DNA from: Hydrogenophilales bacterium
GTDB lineage: Bacteria > Pseudomonadota > Gammaproteobacteria > Burkholderiales > Thiobacillaceae
Length of the DNA stretch: 64,000 nucleotides
Direction: 5' to 3'
NCBI GenBank assembly: GCA_016719465.1
Contig: JADJYY010000013.1
Location: 1-64,000 of the forward strand
Under the pieces are notes generated by a model that was not told the DNA's origin, made no database searches, and was given only the letters and a program-made list of their open reading frames with translations. The stretch's first letter is position 1. Each line of letters starts with the position of its first letter. The position numbers and the translations under genes were made by a program. Below, piece by piece: positions 6,571-15,356 of this stretch.

Positions 6571-7350
6571 ATGTTCCGCTCCGCCCTGATTTGCCTTTGC
6601 CTCTTCCTTCTGGCCCCGCCGGTGGCGCGGTCGGAAGACACGGACCTTGGGCGGATATTCTCCGAGGCGGGCGTCACGGGCACGATCGTCATCGCGCCCC
6701 TGCATGAGGGCGAGGCCTTCGTGCACGATGAAAGACGTTCAAGCCGGAAGTTTCCGGTGGCGTCCACCTTCAAGATTCTGAACACGCTGATCGCGCTGGA
6801 AGAAGGGGCCATCGCCGACGGCGATACCTTCACCTGGGACGGCGTGGCGCGGGAAGTCCCGGGCTGGAATGGGGACCAGACCCTGGACAGCGCCTTCAGG
6901 CTGTCCTGCGTGTGGTGTTATCAGGCGCTCGCCCGCCGGGTCGGGGCCGCGAAATACCAGCGCTACCTGGCCGCGACAGGCTATGGCGAGCTTTCCGCGC
7001 CATTCGATGAAACCGCGTTCTGGCTGGATGGCTCGCTCCGGATCAGCGCGGCCGGGCAAATCGAATTCCTCAAGGCGGTTCATCGGCGATCCCTGCCGTT
7101 CGGCTCCGCCGCCTATGAAACGCTGCGCCGGATCATGCGGGTGGAACAGACGCCGCGGCATGGGCTTTGGGCCAAGACCGGCTGGGCGGCGCGCGGCGAC
7201 CCGGGCATCGGCTGGTATGTGGGTTATGTGGAGACAGCCCGGGGCACCTGGTTTTTTGCCTTGAATCTGGACATCCGGAATCCGGGGGATTTGCCCCTGC
7301 GCCAGAAAATCGCCCGGGAGGCGTTGCGCGCCAAGGGGATCATTCATTGA
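6571..7350 (+). CDS. Class D (OXA-type) beta-lactamase
   Basis: 259 residues from ATG 6571; an earlier ATG (6550) lies in the putative attC box. A signal peptide is evident (residues 1 to about 21, ending PPVARS), so it acts in the periplasm. Serine hydrolase motifs are S65-T-F-K68 with the carboxylatable Lys, S112-C-V, the FWLDGSLRIS segment, and KTGWAARGDPGIGWYVGYVE. The usual Y-G-N triad reads Y-G-E here, a departure from typical OXA enzymes. Its residues suggest penicillin hydrolysis; spectrum cannot be inferred. The gene sits at the right end of the cassette array but has no attC behind it, so it may be resident rather than mobile. Confidence 0.9.
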   Translation: MFRSALICLCLFLLAPPVARSEDTDLGRIFSEAGVTGTIVIAPLHEGEAFVHDERRSSRKFPVASTFKILNTLIALEEGAIADGDTFTWDGVAREVPGWNGDQTLDSAFRLSCVWCYQALARRVGAAKYQRYLAATGYGELSAPFDETAFWLDGSLRISAAGQIEFLKAVHRRSLPFGSAAYETLRRIMRVEQTPRHGLWAKTGWAARGDPGIGWYVGYVETARGTWFFALNLDIRNPGDLPLRQKIAREALRAKGIIH

Positions 7351-7429
7351 TGCGGCATCCGACAACGGGCCTGGCAACGATGGCGCCGGCATCAGGCCCG
7401 TACAGCCCGTACCGTTCATGGAGGAATTC

Positions 7430-8644
7430 ATGATGATCATGCCGTGGGGAACCCTGAGGCATGGGCTGGCCTGCATGCTCGTTGTGCTTGCCGGTACCGC
7501 CGTGGCGCAAGACTCGCCGCGAGCGCCGCCGGTACAGGCCTTGAAGCGCCTGTACGAAGCCGACCCTGCGTTTCGCGCCACCCTGGAACGGGCCTTCGCC
7601 AACATGCAAGACCCGGACCCCGATACCCGGGCCCTGTGGCCGACCCCCCGCGTGGAGAATCCCTGGAAGGGCAAGAAGTTCGACGATCTGCTGGCGTTCT
7701 TCGACGACTGGTACCGCCTGCTGCCGGAACCCGATGGGGTGCGGGACGAGTTCAGCTACATCGAGAAGTTCGCCTGGTTCTACTACCGCAACGAAGACGG
7801 CCAACGCTTCGTCGGCACGCAGCCGGGCCTGGGCTGGACCCGGGATTTCGTCGCGGCGCGGGGGCGTTTCCTCGATTCCCCGGAATCGACCGCCGTCATT
7901 CCCCAATGGACCGCCGATCCGGCCATCCGCATGGGGGACTATGCCGTTCCGCCGCAGGGCTTCAAGTCGTTCAACCAGTTCTTCATCCGCGATTTGCGGC
8001 CCGGCGCGCGCGCGGTGGCCAGCCCGGAGGATGACGCGGTGCTGGTGGCGCCCACCGATTGCGTGCTGACCATGATGCAGCCGCTGACGCCGGACCAGGG
8101 CATCCCGACCAAGCTGGGCCGTAAGCTGGACGTGAAGGCGCTGCTCGACGGTTCCGGATACGCGAAGCGCTTCGAGCACGGCAGCGCGGTGTCCTGCATC
8201 CTGCTGCCAAGCACCTACCATCACTTCCACGCGGTGGTTGCCGGCAAGGTGGTGGAGGCGCGCGAGGACGTGGCGGGTAGTTATCATGGAATCAATGACT
8301 TCGGCGCGTTTTTTAATGCCGGAAATATCGGCCAGGGCGCGAGCTACAGTGCCTTCGAGCACTTCCGCCGGGGCTACTTCATCATCGAGACCCCCGGATA
8401 CGGCCACGTCGCCATGATTCCGGTGGGCCTGGATAGCGTCGGCTCGGTGGTGTTCGAGGACAAGTTCAGGAAGGTGACGCCGGATCAGCCCGTGCCCGTC
8501 CGCAAGGGCGAGAAACTGGGGCATTTCGCCTATGGCGGTTCCCTGGTCATCACGCTGATCGAGCAGGGCATGCCCGCCATCACGATCCCCCAGGGCCAGC
8601 AGATCGGCGTTTTCCGGCGCAAGAAGGCGCCGGTGGCCGAATGA
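7430..8644 (+). CDS. Exported phosphatidylserine decarboxylase-like protein
   Basis: 404 residues from ATG 7430, chosen because GGAGG (7420-7424) lies five bases upstream; the frame also opens at ATG 7418. A signal peptide ends near TAVAQDS, which is unusual since classical PSD is an inner-membrane enzyme. The PSD fold is clear: KSFNQFFIRDLRPGAR, VLVAPTDCVLT, a TYHHFHAVVAGKV segment carrying the catalytic His, and a late GGS (FAYGGSLV) where PSD proenzymes cleave themselves to make the pyruvoyl group. So self-processing is plausible. The export signal suggests a periplasmic substrate or a role other than bulk phospholipid synthesis. It lies 80 bases after the beta-lactamase on the same strand and may be co-transcribed. 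Confidence 0.8.
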   Translation: MMIMPWGTLRHGLACMLVVLAGTAVAQDSPRAPPVQALKRLYEADPAFRATLERAFANMQDPDPDTRALWPTPRVENPWKGKKFDDLLAFFDDWYRLLPEPDGVRDEFSYIEKFAWFYYRNEDGQRFVGTQPGLGWTRDFVAARGRFLDSPESTAVIPQWTADPAIRMGDYAVPPQGFKSFNQFFIRDLRPGARAVASPEDDAVLVAPTDCVLTMMQPLTPDQGIPTKLGRKLDVKALLDGSGYAKRFEHGSAVSCILLPSTYHHFHAVVAGKVVEAREDVAGSYHGINDFGAFFNAGNIGQGASYSAFEHFRRGYFIIETPGYGHVAMIPVGLDSVGSVVFEDKFRKVTPDQPVPVRKGEKLGHFAYGGSLVITLIEQGMPAITIPQGQQIGVFRRKKAPVAE

Positions 8645-8725
8645 CGACGGGGGCGGGTTTCCAGACGGATACGGTTCGTCGGGAGGAGGGCTTCCGGCCA
8701 GTGGCGCTCCGCCACGGGGACGGTG

Positions 8726-8875
8726 ATGCATGAGGAATCCCACGTGCTCAGCCTGGTTCATGGGGACGACGCGGGAGCCGAGCGCGCGATCCGGGAGATC
8801 GTCGCATCCTACAAGGCGCGTTTCCGGCAGGAGGCGGTACTGCGCGTCCGGTCATTCGCCTGCATGTCGCGGTGA
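8726..8875 (+). pseudogene. DUF3574 remnant (C-terminal part)
   Basis: A 49-codon frame from ATG 8726 encodes a segment (ESHVLSLVHGDD, IREIVASYKARF) that matches the C-terminal half of DUF3574 proteins, which are normally exported proteins of about 130-150 residues. The preceding 80 bases hold fragments that look coding but in other frames, and no signal sequence remains. It is therefore most likely a decayed copy. The stretch 8645-8943 holds nothing else I can support. Confidence 0.5.
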
Positions 8876-8943
8876 CAGGGAAAGCTCGCTCCGCGTGCAG
8901 CCCTACTGGTGACAAAAGGCACACATAGACGTAGCATGCCCCC

Positions 8944-9237
8944 ATGAAGCCAATGCGCTGGAGTCCGGAAAAGAATGAGACGCTCAGAGCGGAGCGGGGT
9001 ATTTCGTTCGAGAGCATCGTTGTCGCGGTCGAATCCGGCGGCCTGCTGGATATCCTGGCTCACCCGAACCGGACAAAATACCCCAAGCAACGTGTACTGG
9101 TGGTCGCGTGTGACAGCTATGCCTACTTGGTGCCATTTGTCGAAGAGGACGATTATTTCTTCCTCAAGACCATCATTCCGAGCCGCAAGGCGACGAGGGA
9201 CTATCTGAATCAAGGTGAAGCGGATGCCGAAAATTAA
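8944..9237 (+). CDS. BrnT-like toxin
   Basis: 97 residues. The order of elements, MRWSPEKNETLRAERGISFE then a strand VLVVACD and a final RKATRDYL, resembles BrnT ribonuclease toxins (RelE fold, ending in a K-A-T-R-like motif). The downstream CopG/BrnA-like gene starts inside its last 14-23 bases, giving toxin-first order as in brnTA. By family it would cut RNA and be held by the antitoxin. Family resemblance is moderate, since the classical BrnT N-terminal WDxxKN motif reads WSPEKN here. Confidence 0.7.
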   Translation: MKPMRWSPEKNETLRAERGISFESIVVAVESGGLLDILAHPNRTKYPKQRVLVVACDSYAYLVPFVEEDDYFFLKTIIPSRKATRDYLNQGEADAEN

Positions 9238-9553
9238 CGACGACGAACTCGCAATTCTCAGTGCCTATGAAAAGGGCCAACTCGAATCGGTCGCCACGAA
9301 AGCCGAGCTTGCGAGATTCAAGGCCGCCGCGCGCGCAACCGGCATCAAGGATCGTCGGGTCAATATTCGACTGTCCTCGGGCGACCTGAGCGATATTCAA
9401 GTCAAGGCACTCGAAGAAGGGGTGCCATACCAGACGCTGATCGCGAGCGTATTGCACAAGTACGTTACGGGTCGTTTGGCCGAGCAACCCGCGAACCCGA
9501 CCGAACAGGTTCATCCTTCCTCGACGAAACGTCGCGTCACGTCGGATCACTGA
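9224..9553 (+). CDS. BrnA/CopG-like antitoxin
   Basis: 109 residues from ATG 9224; a GTG at 9215 is an alternative. The region DRRVNIRLSSGDLSDIQVKALEEGVPYQTLIASVLHKY is a ribbon-helix-helix domain typical of BrnA/CopG antitoxins, preceded by a helical segment that may bind the toxin. It overlaps the BrnT-like gene by 14 bases, indicating coupling. It should bind its own promoter and neutralise the toxin. This is the last accessory gene before the conserved queF-smc region. Confidence 0.75.
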   Translation: MPKINDDELAILSAYEKGQLESVATKAELARFKAAARATGIKDRRVNIRLSSGDLSDIQVKALEEGVPYQTLIASVLHKYVTGRLAEQPANPTEQVHPSSTKRRVTSDH

Positions 9554-9608
9554 CGGCTTGGCCTTGCCAGGCTTCGGCTCCCGGCCGGACTCGTGGCCGG
9601 GCGGCTGC

Positions 9609-10028
9609 TCAGCCCCGGGTGTTGGAGTTGCCCGCGAACTGGGTCAGTTCCACGCGCGGGGCTGGCTCCCAGCCCGCCTTGCGGTGCTCGGCCACCACGT
9701 TGGTGAAGATGCCGCCGCGCACGTAGAACTTGCTGGTCAGCCGCATGAAGCGCGGATCGGTGGCCCGGGCCAGGTCGTCCAGGATGCGGTTGGTGACGTC
9801 CTCGTGGAAGTGGCCTTCCTCCCGGAAGGACCAGATATACAGCTTGAGGCTCTTGAGTTCCACGCAGCGCGCATCCGGGATGTAGTCCAGGAACAGGGTG
9901 GCGAAGTCCGGCTGGCCGGTCTTGGGGCACAGGCAGGTGAATTCCGGGATCTCGATGTGGATGTGGTAATCCCTTGCCGGCTGGGGATTGTCGAAGGTTT
10001 CCAGGGATTTGGCGGGTTGGCTGGGCAT
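9609..10028 (-). CDS. queF: NADPH-dependent 7-cyano-7-deazaguanine reductase
   Basis: 139 residues from ATG 10028, the size of the unimodular (YkvM-type) QueF; a longer frame to 10415 only covers the opposite strand of smc. It reduces preQ0 to preQ1 in queuosine synthesis in the cytoplasm. Visible are the catalytic Cys in FTCLCPKTGQPDF and the QueF motif ELKSLKLYIWSFR, followed by EGHFHEDVTNRI with the His-Glu pair. It is divergent from smc, the two starts being 70 bases apart, so that gap should hold both promoters. The start is preceded by AAGCTTCGCTCC, a weak Shine-Dalgarno. Confidence 0.95.
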   Translation of the reverse strand: MPSQPAKSLETFDNPQPARDYHIHIEIPEFTCLCPKTGQPDFATLFLDYIPDARCVELKSLKLYIWSFREEGHFHEDVTNRILDDLARATDPRFMRLTSKFYVRGGIFTNVVAEHRKAGWEPAPRVELTQFAGNSNTRG

Positions 10029-10098
10029 GGAGCGAAGCTTAAAAGTTAGAATGCGCGACGCATTATAAACGCCAGACCACCCACTCCTTTCCGCCCCC

Positions 10099-13000
10099 TT
10101 GCGCCTCAAACACATCCACATCGCCGGCTTCAAGTCCTTCGTGGACCCGGTGATCATTCCCGCCACCGGCCAGCTCACCGGCATCGTCGGCCCCAACGGC
10201 TGCGGCAAGTCCAACGTCATCGACGCGGTGCGCTGGGTGCTGGGGGAATCCAAGGCGCGGGAACTGCGCGGCGCCTCCATGCAGGACGTGATCTTCAACG
10301 GCTCGAGTGGACGCAAACCGGCGAGCCGCGCCTCGGTGGAACTGCTGTTCGACAACAGCGAGGGCAGGGCGGCGGGCCAGTGGTCCCAGTACGCCGAAAT
10401 CTCGGTCAAGCGCATCCTGACCCGGGCCGGCGACTCCAGCTACCACATCAACAATGTCCAGGTGCGCAAGAAGGACATGGCGGACCTGTTCCTGGGCACC
10501 GGCCTGGGGGGCGACGCCTACGCCATCATCGAGCAGGGCATGATCTCCCGCATCATCGAGGCCAAGCCCGAGGAACTGCGCGGCTTCCTGGAAGAGGCGG
10601 CGGGGGTGTCCAAGTACAAGGAGCGGCGCAAGGAAACCGAGTCCCGCCTGCGCGACACGCGCGAGAACCTGGACCGGGTTGCGGATATCCGCGAGGAACT
10701 GGGCCGGCAACTGGACAAGCTGGCCGGCCAGGCGGAAGTGGCCCGGCGGTTCTTCGACCTGGACGCCGACAAGGGCCTCAAGACCCATGTGCTGGCCCTG
10801 ACCCGCAAGCGGGACGCCCAGGCGCGCCAGGTGGACCTGGAACGCCAGATGGAAGCGGCCCGCACCGACATCGAGGCCAAGACCGCCGAGCTGCGCCGCC
10901 TGGAAGCGGAACTGGAAGCCCAGCGCCTGAACCAGTTCAGCGCCACCGAGGCCTTGAATCAGGCCCAGGCCCATTTCTACGCCGAGAGCGGCGAGGTGGC
11001 CCGGGTGGAGCAGGAACTGCGCCATCTGCACGGCACCCGGGAACGCCTGGCCAGCGAAATCCGCCTGGCCGGCGAGCGCCGCGTCCAGACCGAGGCCGAG
11101 CAACAGGCCGCCGAACTGGAAACCGGGCAGCGCCGGGAAGAACTGGCCCAGGCCGAGGAGCAGGCGGAAATCCTGTCCGAGCGCGCCGCCCAGGCCAGCG
11201 AGAACCTGCCCGAGGCGGAAACCGTCTGGCGCGAGGCCCAGGCCGCCGTCGCCAACGTGCAGCGGGAGATGGCCCAGTTCGAGCAGGCCATCCAGCTGGA
11301 AGAAGCCAACCAGGCCCACGCGGAACGCATCCTGGACCAGCACAAGGCGCGGGAACTGCGCCTGATGGAGGAGAAGGACAAGCTCGCCGGTTCCGACGAA
11401 TCCGCCCTGGAACGCCAGCGCATGGAACTGGAAACGGAACAGGAGCGGGTGGAGCGTCTGGCCGAATACCTGGAAGCCGCCCGCGCCGAATGGCCCGGCC
11501 ACGAAGCCCGCCTGCGCCAGGCGCGCCTGGCCCTGGACGAGGCCAACCGGGAACTGCATCGCAAGGAAGCGGAAGTGGCCGCCCTGCACAAGATGCAGGC
11601 CGCCGCACAGCAGACGGAAAGCGAGGGCGCGGCCTGGCTGGAACGCCAGGGTTTGGGTTCGGTGGCGCGGCTGTGGCAGCGAATCCGCGTGGAAGAGGGT
11701 TGGGAAACCGCCGTGGAAGCCGCTCTCGGCGAAGCCATGGCGGCGCTGGCGGTGGAAGCGGATCCTGCCTGGACCGATGAACCGCCCGAAGGCCGTTTCG
11801 AGCTGTTGCTACCCGCTCTGGAATCCGAGAGGGAATCCGAACTACTTACAGAAATGCCGGCGGGGGAGGGTGACATGCACGCCCTGGCCGACCTGATCCA
11901 CACCGACGATCCCCTGGTCGCCCGCTTCCTGGCCGACCGCCTGGCCCTGGCCTTCGCCACCGATAATCTCGGCCACGCCCTGACCCAGCGCGACCGGCTG
12001 CCGCCCGGCGGCTTCATCGCCACCCTGGACGGTCACCGGGTCAGCCGCGAGAGCCTGACCTTCAACGCGCCGGAGAAGGGCCACCATGGCCTGCTGGCCC
12101 GGGCGCGGGAAATCGAGACCCTGGAATCCGACCTGGAACTGGCCCAGGCCGGCGTGGAGGAGGTGGCCGACGAAGTCCGCCAGTCCGAGGAAGCCCAGCA
12201 GGCCGCACGGCGCCAGGGCGAGGCCCTTCAATCCCAACTCGCCCAGGCCCAGGCCCAGGCGCACCAGCTCCAGGTGGAAGTGGTGCGGGGCCAGGAAGCC
12301 CTGCGCCGGGTGCAGGAACGCCGCGCCCAGATCAGCAAGGAACTGGACGAGATCTACGACCAGATGGCCGTGGAGGAGGAAGCCTGGAACGACGCCAGCG
12401 AACGCCATCGGGAAGCCCAGATGGAATACGACATGGCCAGGGAGCGCCTCGATGAAGTCCGCTCCGCTCGCCAGGCCGCCGACCAGAAGATGCAGACGGT
12501 GCGGGAAGCCCAGCGCCGGGCCGAGCGGGAGGCCCAGGAGGCGGCGTTCCAGACCCGATCCCTCGCCGCCCGCCTGAAGGAGCTGGAGGAACGCAAGGGC
12601 CGCGCCGCCCGCACCCTGGAGGACCTGGCCCAGACCTTTGCCCGCCTGGAAGCGGAGTTGGCCCAGGCCCAGGAAAGCCCCACCCTGTCCGCCCTGGATG
12701 CCGCCCTGGAACGCCGCCAGGTGGCCGAGGCGGCCCTGACCGCCGCCCGGGAAGCCCTGGAAGGGGCCAACGGCGCCCTGCGCGACATGGAAACCGCCCG
12801 CCTCACCACCGAGCACGCCCTGGAGCCCTTGAAGGAACGGGCCATGGCCTTCGAGCTCAAGCTCCAGGAAGCCCGGCTGGTGGAAGCCCGCTACACCGAG
12901 GAACTGGAAGGCGTGGACGAGGCGGAACTGGAAACCCGCGCCCAGGCCGCCGGCCTGGCCGGCAAGGGCGAGACCTGGCTGAAGAACGACCTGGCCCGCC

Positions 13001-13632
13001 TGGAGGCCGACATCGCCGCCCTGGGGCCGGTGAACATGGCCGCCCTGGACGAACTCAAGGCTGCCCAGGAGCGCAAACAGTACCTGGACGCCCAGGCCGA
13101 GGACCTGGAGACAGCCGCCAATACCCTGGAAGAAGCCATCCGCCGCATCGACGCGGAAACCCGCTCGCGCCTGAAGGAGACCTACGACAAGGTCAGCCGG
13201 GAGTTCAAGTCCCTGTTCACCGAGCTGTTCGGCGGCGGCGAGGCCCAGCTGATCCTCACCGGCGAGGAGATCCTGGACGCGGGCCTCACCGTGCTGGCCC
13301 AGCCGCCGGGCAAGAAGAACAGCTCCATCCACCTGCTGTCCGGCGGCGAGAAGGCGCTCACCGCCCTATCCCTGGTGTTCGCCTTCTTCCGCCTCAACCC
13401 GGCGCCGTTCTGCCTGCTGGACGAGGTGGACGCGCCCCTGGACGACAGCAACACCGAGCGCTACGGCAACCTGGTGAAGAAGATGTCGGCGGAAACCCAG
13501 TTCCTGTTCATCACCCACAACCGCATCACCATGGAAATGGCGGAAAGGCTGGTGGGCGTGACCATGCCGGAACCCGGCGTGTCGCGACCGGTGGCGGTGG
13601 ACGTGGAAGACGCGATACGCATGGCGGCCTGA
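10099..13632 (+). CDS. smc: Chromosome partition protein SMC
   Basis: 1177 residues from TTG 10099, a normal length. The N-terminal ATPase half has Walker A GPNGCGKSN (residues 31-39) and the Q-loop region. Two long coiled coils rich in Ala, Glu, Gln and Arg (about 170-490 and 670-1010) flank the hinge (about 510-640). The C-terminal half has the signature LLSGGEKALTALSL and Walker B FCLLDEVDAPLDD. As a dimer with ScpAB it organises and segregates the chromosome. TTG is supported because MRLKHIHIAGFKSFVDP is the standard SMC opening and no in-frame ATG is near. In many betaproteobacteria zipA and ligA follow smc; here an inverted HDOD gene follows instead. Confidence 0.96.
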   Translation: MRLKHIHIAGFKSFVDPVIIPATGQLTGIVGPNGCGKSNVIDAVRWVLGESKARELRGASMQDVIFNGSSGRKPASRASVELLFDNSEGRAAGQWSQYAEISVKRILTRAGDSSYHINNVQVRKKDMADLFLGTGLGGDAYAIIEQGMISRIIEAKPEELRGFLEEAAGVSKYKERRKETESRLRDTRENLDRVADIREELGRQLDKLAGQAEVARRFFDLDADKGLKTHVLALTRKRDAQARQVDLERQMEAARTDIEAKTAELRRLEAELEAQRLNQFSATEALNQAQAHFYAESGEVARVEQELRHLHGTRERLASEIRLAGERRVQTEAEQQAAELETGQRREELAQAEEQAEILSERAAQASENLPEAETVWREAQAAVANVQREMAQFEQAIQLEEANQAHAERILDQHKARELRLMEEKDKLAGSDESALERQRMELETEQERVERLAEYLEAARAEWPGHEARLRQARLALDEANRELHRKEAEVAALHKMQAAAQQTESEGAAWLERQGLGSVARLWQRIRVEEGWETAVEAALGEAMAALAVEADPAWTDEPPEGRFELLLPALESERESELLTEMPAGEGDMHALADLIHTDDPLVARFLADRLALAFATDNLGHALTQRDRLPPGGFIATLDGHRVSRESLTFNAPEKGHHGLLARAREIETLESDLELAQAGVEEVADEVRQSEEAQQAARRQGEALQSQLAQAQAQAHQLQVEVVRGQEALRRVQERRAQISKELDEIYDQMAVEEEAWNDASERHREAQMEYDMARERLDEVRSARQAADQKMQTVREAQRRAEREAQEAAFQTRSLAARLKELEERKGRAARTLEDLAQTFARLEAELAQAQESPTLSALDAALERRQVAEAALTAAREALEGANGALRDMETARLTTEHALEPLKERAMAFELKLQEARLVEARYTEELEGVDEAELETRAQAAGLAGKGETWLKNDLARLEADIAALGPVNMAALDELKAAQERKQYLDAQAEDLETAANTLEEAIRRIDAETRSRLKETYDKVSREFKSLFTELFGGGEAQLILTGEEILDAGLTVLAQPPGKKNSSIHLLSGGEKALTALSLVFAFFRLNPAPFCLLDEVDAPLDDSNTERYGNLVKKMSAETQFLFITHNRITMEMAERLVGVTMPEPGVSRPVAVDVEDAIRMAA

Positions 13633-13640
13633 CGAAAGTG

Positions 13641-13735
13641 TCAGGGGCAAGGGGCAAGGGCGGCGCTTCGCGCCTGCAAGGTTCAAGGAAAACCTGGACT
13701 TTGCTTGCCCCTTGCCCCTTGCCCCTTGCCCCTGA
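13641..13735. repeat. Inverted repeat built of tandem heptamers (AGGGGCA/TGCCCCT)
   Basis: Left arm TCAGGGGCAAGGGGCAAGGG (13641-13660) and the right arm ending at 13735 are perfect 20-base reverse complements. The right arm contains four direct copies of TTGCCCC. About 45 bases lie between. It sits in the space between the converging smc and HDOD genes, and T6 (13736-13741) follows, so it could also act as a terminator. Confidence 0.85.
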
Positions 13736-13739
13736 TTTT

Positions 13740-15356
13740 TTAGCCCTTGACCTTGGCCATGCCCCGGGCGGCCTGCAGGCAAAACATCTTGAAATCCGTG
13801 TAGGTCAGGGGATCCAGGCCGCATTCGCCGTGGCCCCGGTCGGCGTAGATGAGTCCCAGGGGCTTGCCGCCGTTGAACAGGCTCATGGCGTAGAAGTCGC
13901 CGGCGCCGATGACCTTCTGCAACCGGGGATCGACCATGGGCCACAGGCGTTCCCGGTTGCCTTCGTTGATCCAGACGCCCTGCATCTTGCCCATGAGCTG
14001 GGCGAACAGGTCCTTGCCGTCCAGGCGGAATTCGAAGTGCCGGAGGGAGTCTTCCGTCGGAACGCCCAGGGTGAAGCGGGATTTCACCCGTTCGCCGTCG
14101 GGGGTGATCATGGCGAACAGGATGCGCGACAGCCCCAGGCCGGTGTGCAGGCCCTTGAGGATGAGGGCGGACATCTGGTTGAGGTTGAGGGAGCCGTCCA
14201 GGTGGCCTTCGATCCCCCTGATGGTTTCCCGGAAAACCTGCTTGTCGGGCATGGGGCAGACCGTGTGCCCGGGCTCCTCGGCTGGGGCCGGCGCGGACGG
14301 CTGGGTGGTGGGAGCGGTGACAGGCGCGGGAGTGGGAGCGGGCGTGGCGGGGGTTGGCGCCTGGTGCGCCTCGACCGGGGCGGGTGATTTTCCGGCCATG
14401 GCGCCGGGGGCGACCACCTCGGGCTTCGGCTGGACTGGCGCGGGGCGGGCCGCTTCGGTAGCCGCGGCTTCCTCCTCGTCCGGCTCCTGTGGCCAGGGGC
14501 CGGGAATCATGGGGATCCATGCGGCCGAGGGCGTCGCCGCCAGCCAGTCGCCGTGGCGGGCGACGCGGGCGGCATTGCCGTGGACGGTGGCGATGACGTT
14601 TTCCACGGGCAGGTTTACCACGCCGGCCAGGGCGTTGTAGGCCGCCAGGAAGCCCTCGTCCCACCAGCCCCGTTCGCTGCGCCGGGCGATGTCCAGGCTG
14701 GCGGCGAGGATGGTCTGGCGGGCCCGCTCGGCATGGCGCTCGTCAAGCAGGTCGCGGGTGAGTTCGGGAATGCTCCAGGCTTCCAGCAGTTGCAGGCGGA
14801 AGGCCCCCATGGATTGCCCCAGGACTTCCATTTCCGCCTCGGCGGCGGGGCGGGCGCGACCCAGGCGCTCCAGGCGCCGGGCTTCCTCCGGCGCCCGCAG
14901 CCAGAGCAGCATTTCCGGCAGGTGCCACAGGATGGCGGCGACCTGGACTTCCTCGGCGCGGATATCGCTGTGCTGCACGGCGAAGTCCCGGGCCTGCCAG
15001 GCGGCGTGCTGGGCGCGCCGGGCCAGCACGCCCAGGGCCTTGAGCGCCCGGGCGTCCCGGCCGGCGGGGGTGGTTTCCAGGATCGGCAGTCCCCGGGCCG
15101 CGTCCAGGTAGGCGCCGATGCCCCACATCATGAGGGCATGTTCCACGGTGGGCACTTCCGTGCCATAGCGCTGGGCCACCTTCTTGTTGACGGTGTGGAG
15201 GGTGTGCAGGGTGGCGAGGGGATCGGCCAGGACTTCCTGGGCGATTTCCCGGGCGGCGAGGTGTTCCCGCCGGGGGCCGAATTCGGCCAGCGCCCGGTGG
15301 GTGTGGCGGAAGATCGGAATTTCGCCGGGTTGCAGGCGCGCGAGCCAGTCGGTCAT
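13740..15356 (-). CDS. HDOD domain signalling protein with C-terminal GAF-like region
   Basis: 538 residues. The N-terminal half (about 20-280) has the HDOD layout, with helices around LADPLATLHTLHTVNK, VEHALMMWG and VAAILWHLPEMLLWL; HDOD proteins are HD-related but usually lack metal-dependent catalysis. A Pro/Ala-rich linker (about 300-375) follows. The C-terminal part (about 385-538) resembles a GAF sensor (LHTGLGLSRILFAMITPD, FYAMSLFNGGKPLGLIYADRG). Such proteins regulate cell cycle, motility or stress responses, but the specific role is unknown. It overlaps the downstream end of the methyltransferase frame by four bases (15353-15356) and lies in one minus-strand run with motAB, so co-transcription with motility genes is possible. 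Confidence 0.75.
   Translation of the reverse strand: MTDWLARLQPGEIPIFRHTHRALAEFGPRREHLAAREIAQEVLADPLATLHTLHTVNKKVAQRYGTEVPTVEHALMMWGIGAYLDAARGLPILETTPAGRDARALKALGVLARRAQHAAWQARDFAVQHSDIRAEEVQVAAILWHLPEMLLWLRAPEEARRLERLGRARPAAEAEMEVLGQSMGAFRLQLLEAWSIPELTRDLLDERHAERARQTILAASLDIARRSERGWWDEGFLAAYNALAGVVNLPVENVIATVHGNAARVARHGDWLAATPSAAWIPMIPGPWPQEPDEEEAAATEAARPAPVQPKPEVVAPGAMAGKSPAPVEAHQAPTPATPAPTPAPVTAPTTQPSAPAPAEEPGHTVCPMPDKQVFRETIRGIEGHLDGSLNLNQMSALILKGLHTGLGLSRILFAMITPDGERVKSRFTLGVPTEDSLRHFEFRLDGKDLFAQLMGKMQGVWINEGNRERLWPMVDPRLQKVIGAGDFYAMSLFNGGKPLGLIYADRGHGECGLDPLTYTDFKMFCLQAARGMAKVKG

Noticed and set aside
7351..7429. Possible attC after the beta-lactamase
   Set aside because: No GTTRRRY box and no pairing arms before the next gene, so I do not call the beta-lactamase a complete cassette.
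9554..9608. Inverted CCGGCC sequence after the BrnA-like gene as a terminator or attC
   Set aside because: The stem is weak, no T run or GTTRRRY box follows, and it reads into the queF end.
10063..13332. Several very long open frames on the strand opposite smc and inside other GC-rich genes
   Set aside because: They are low-complexity shadows of high-GC third positions, contain no family motifs, and fully overlap genes with clear motifs.
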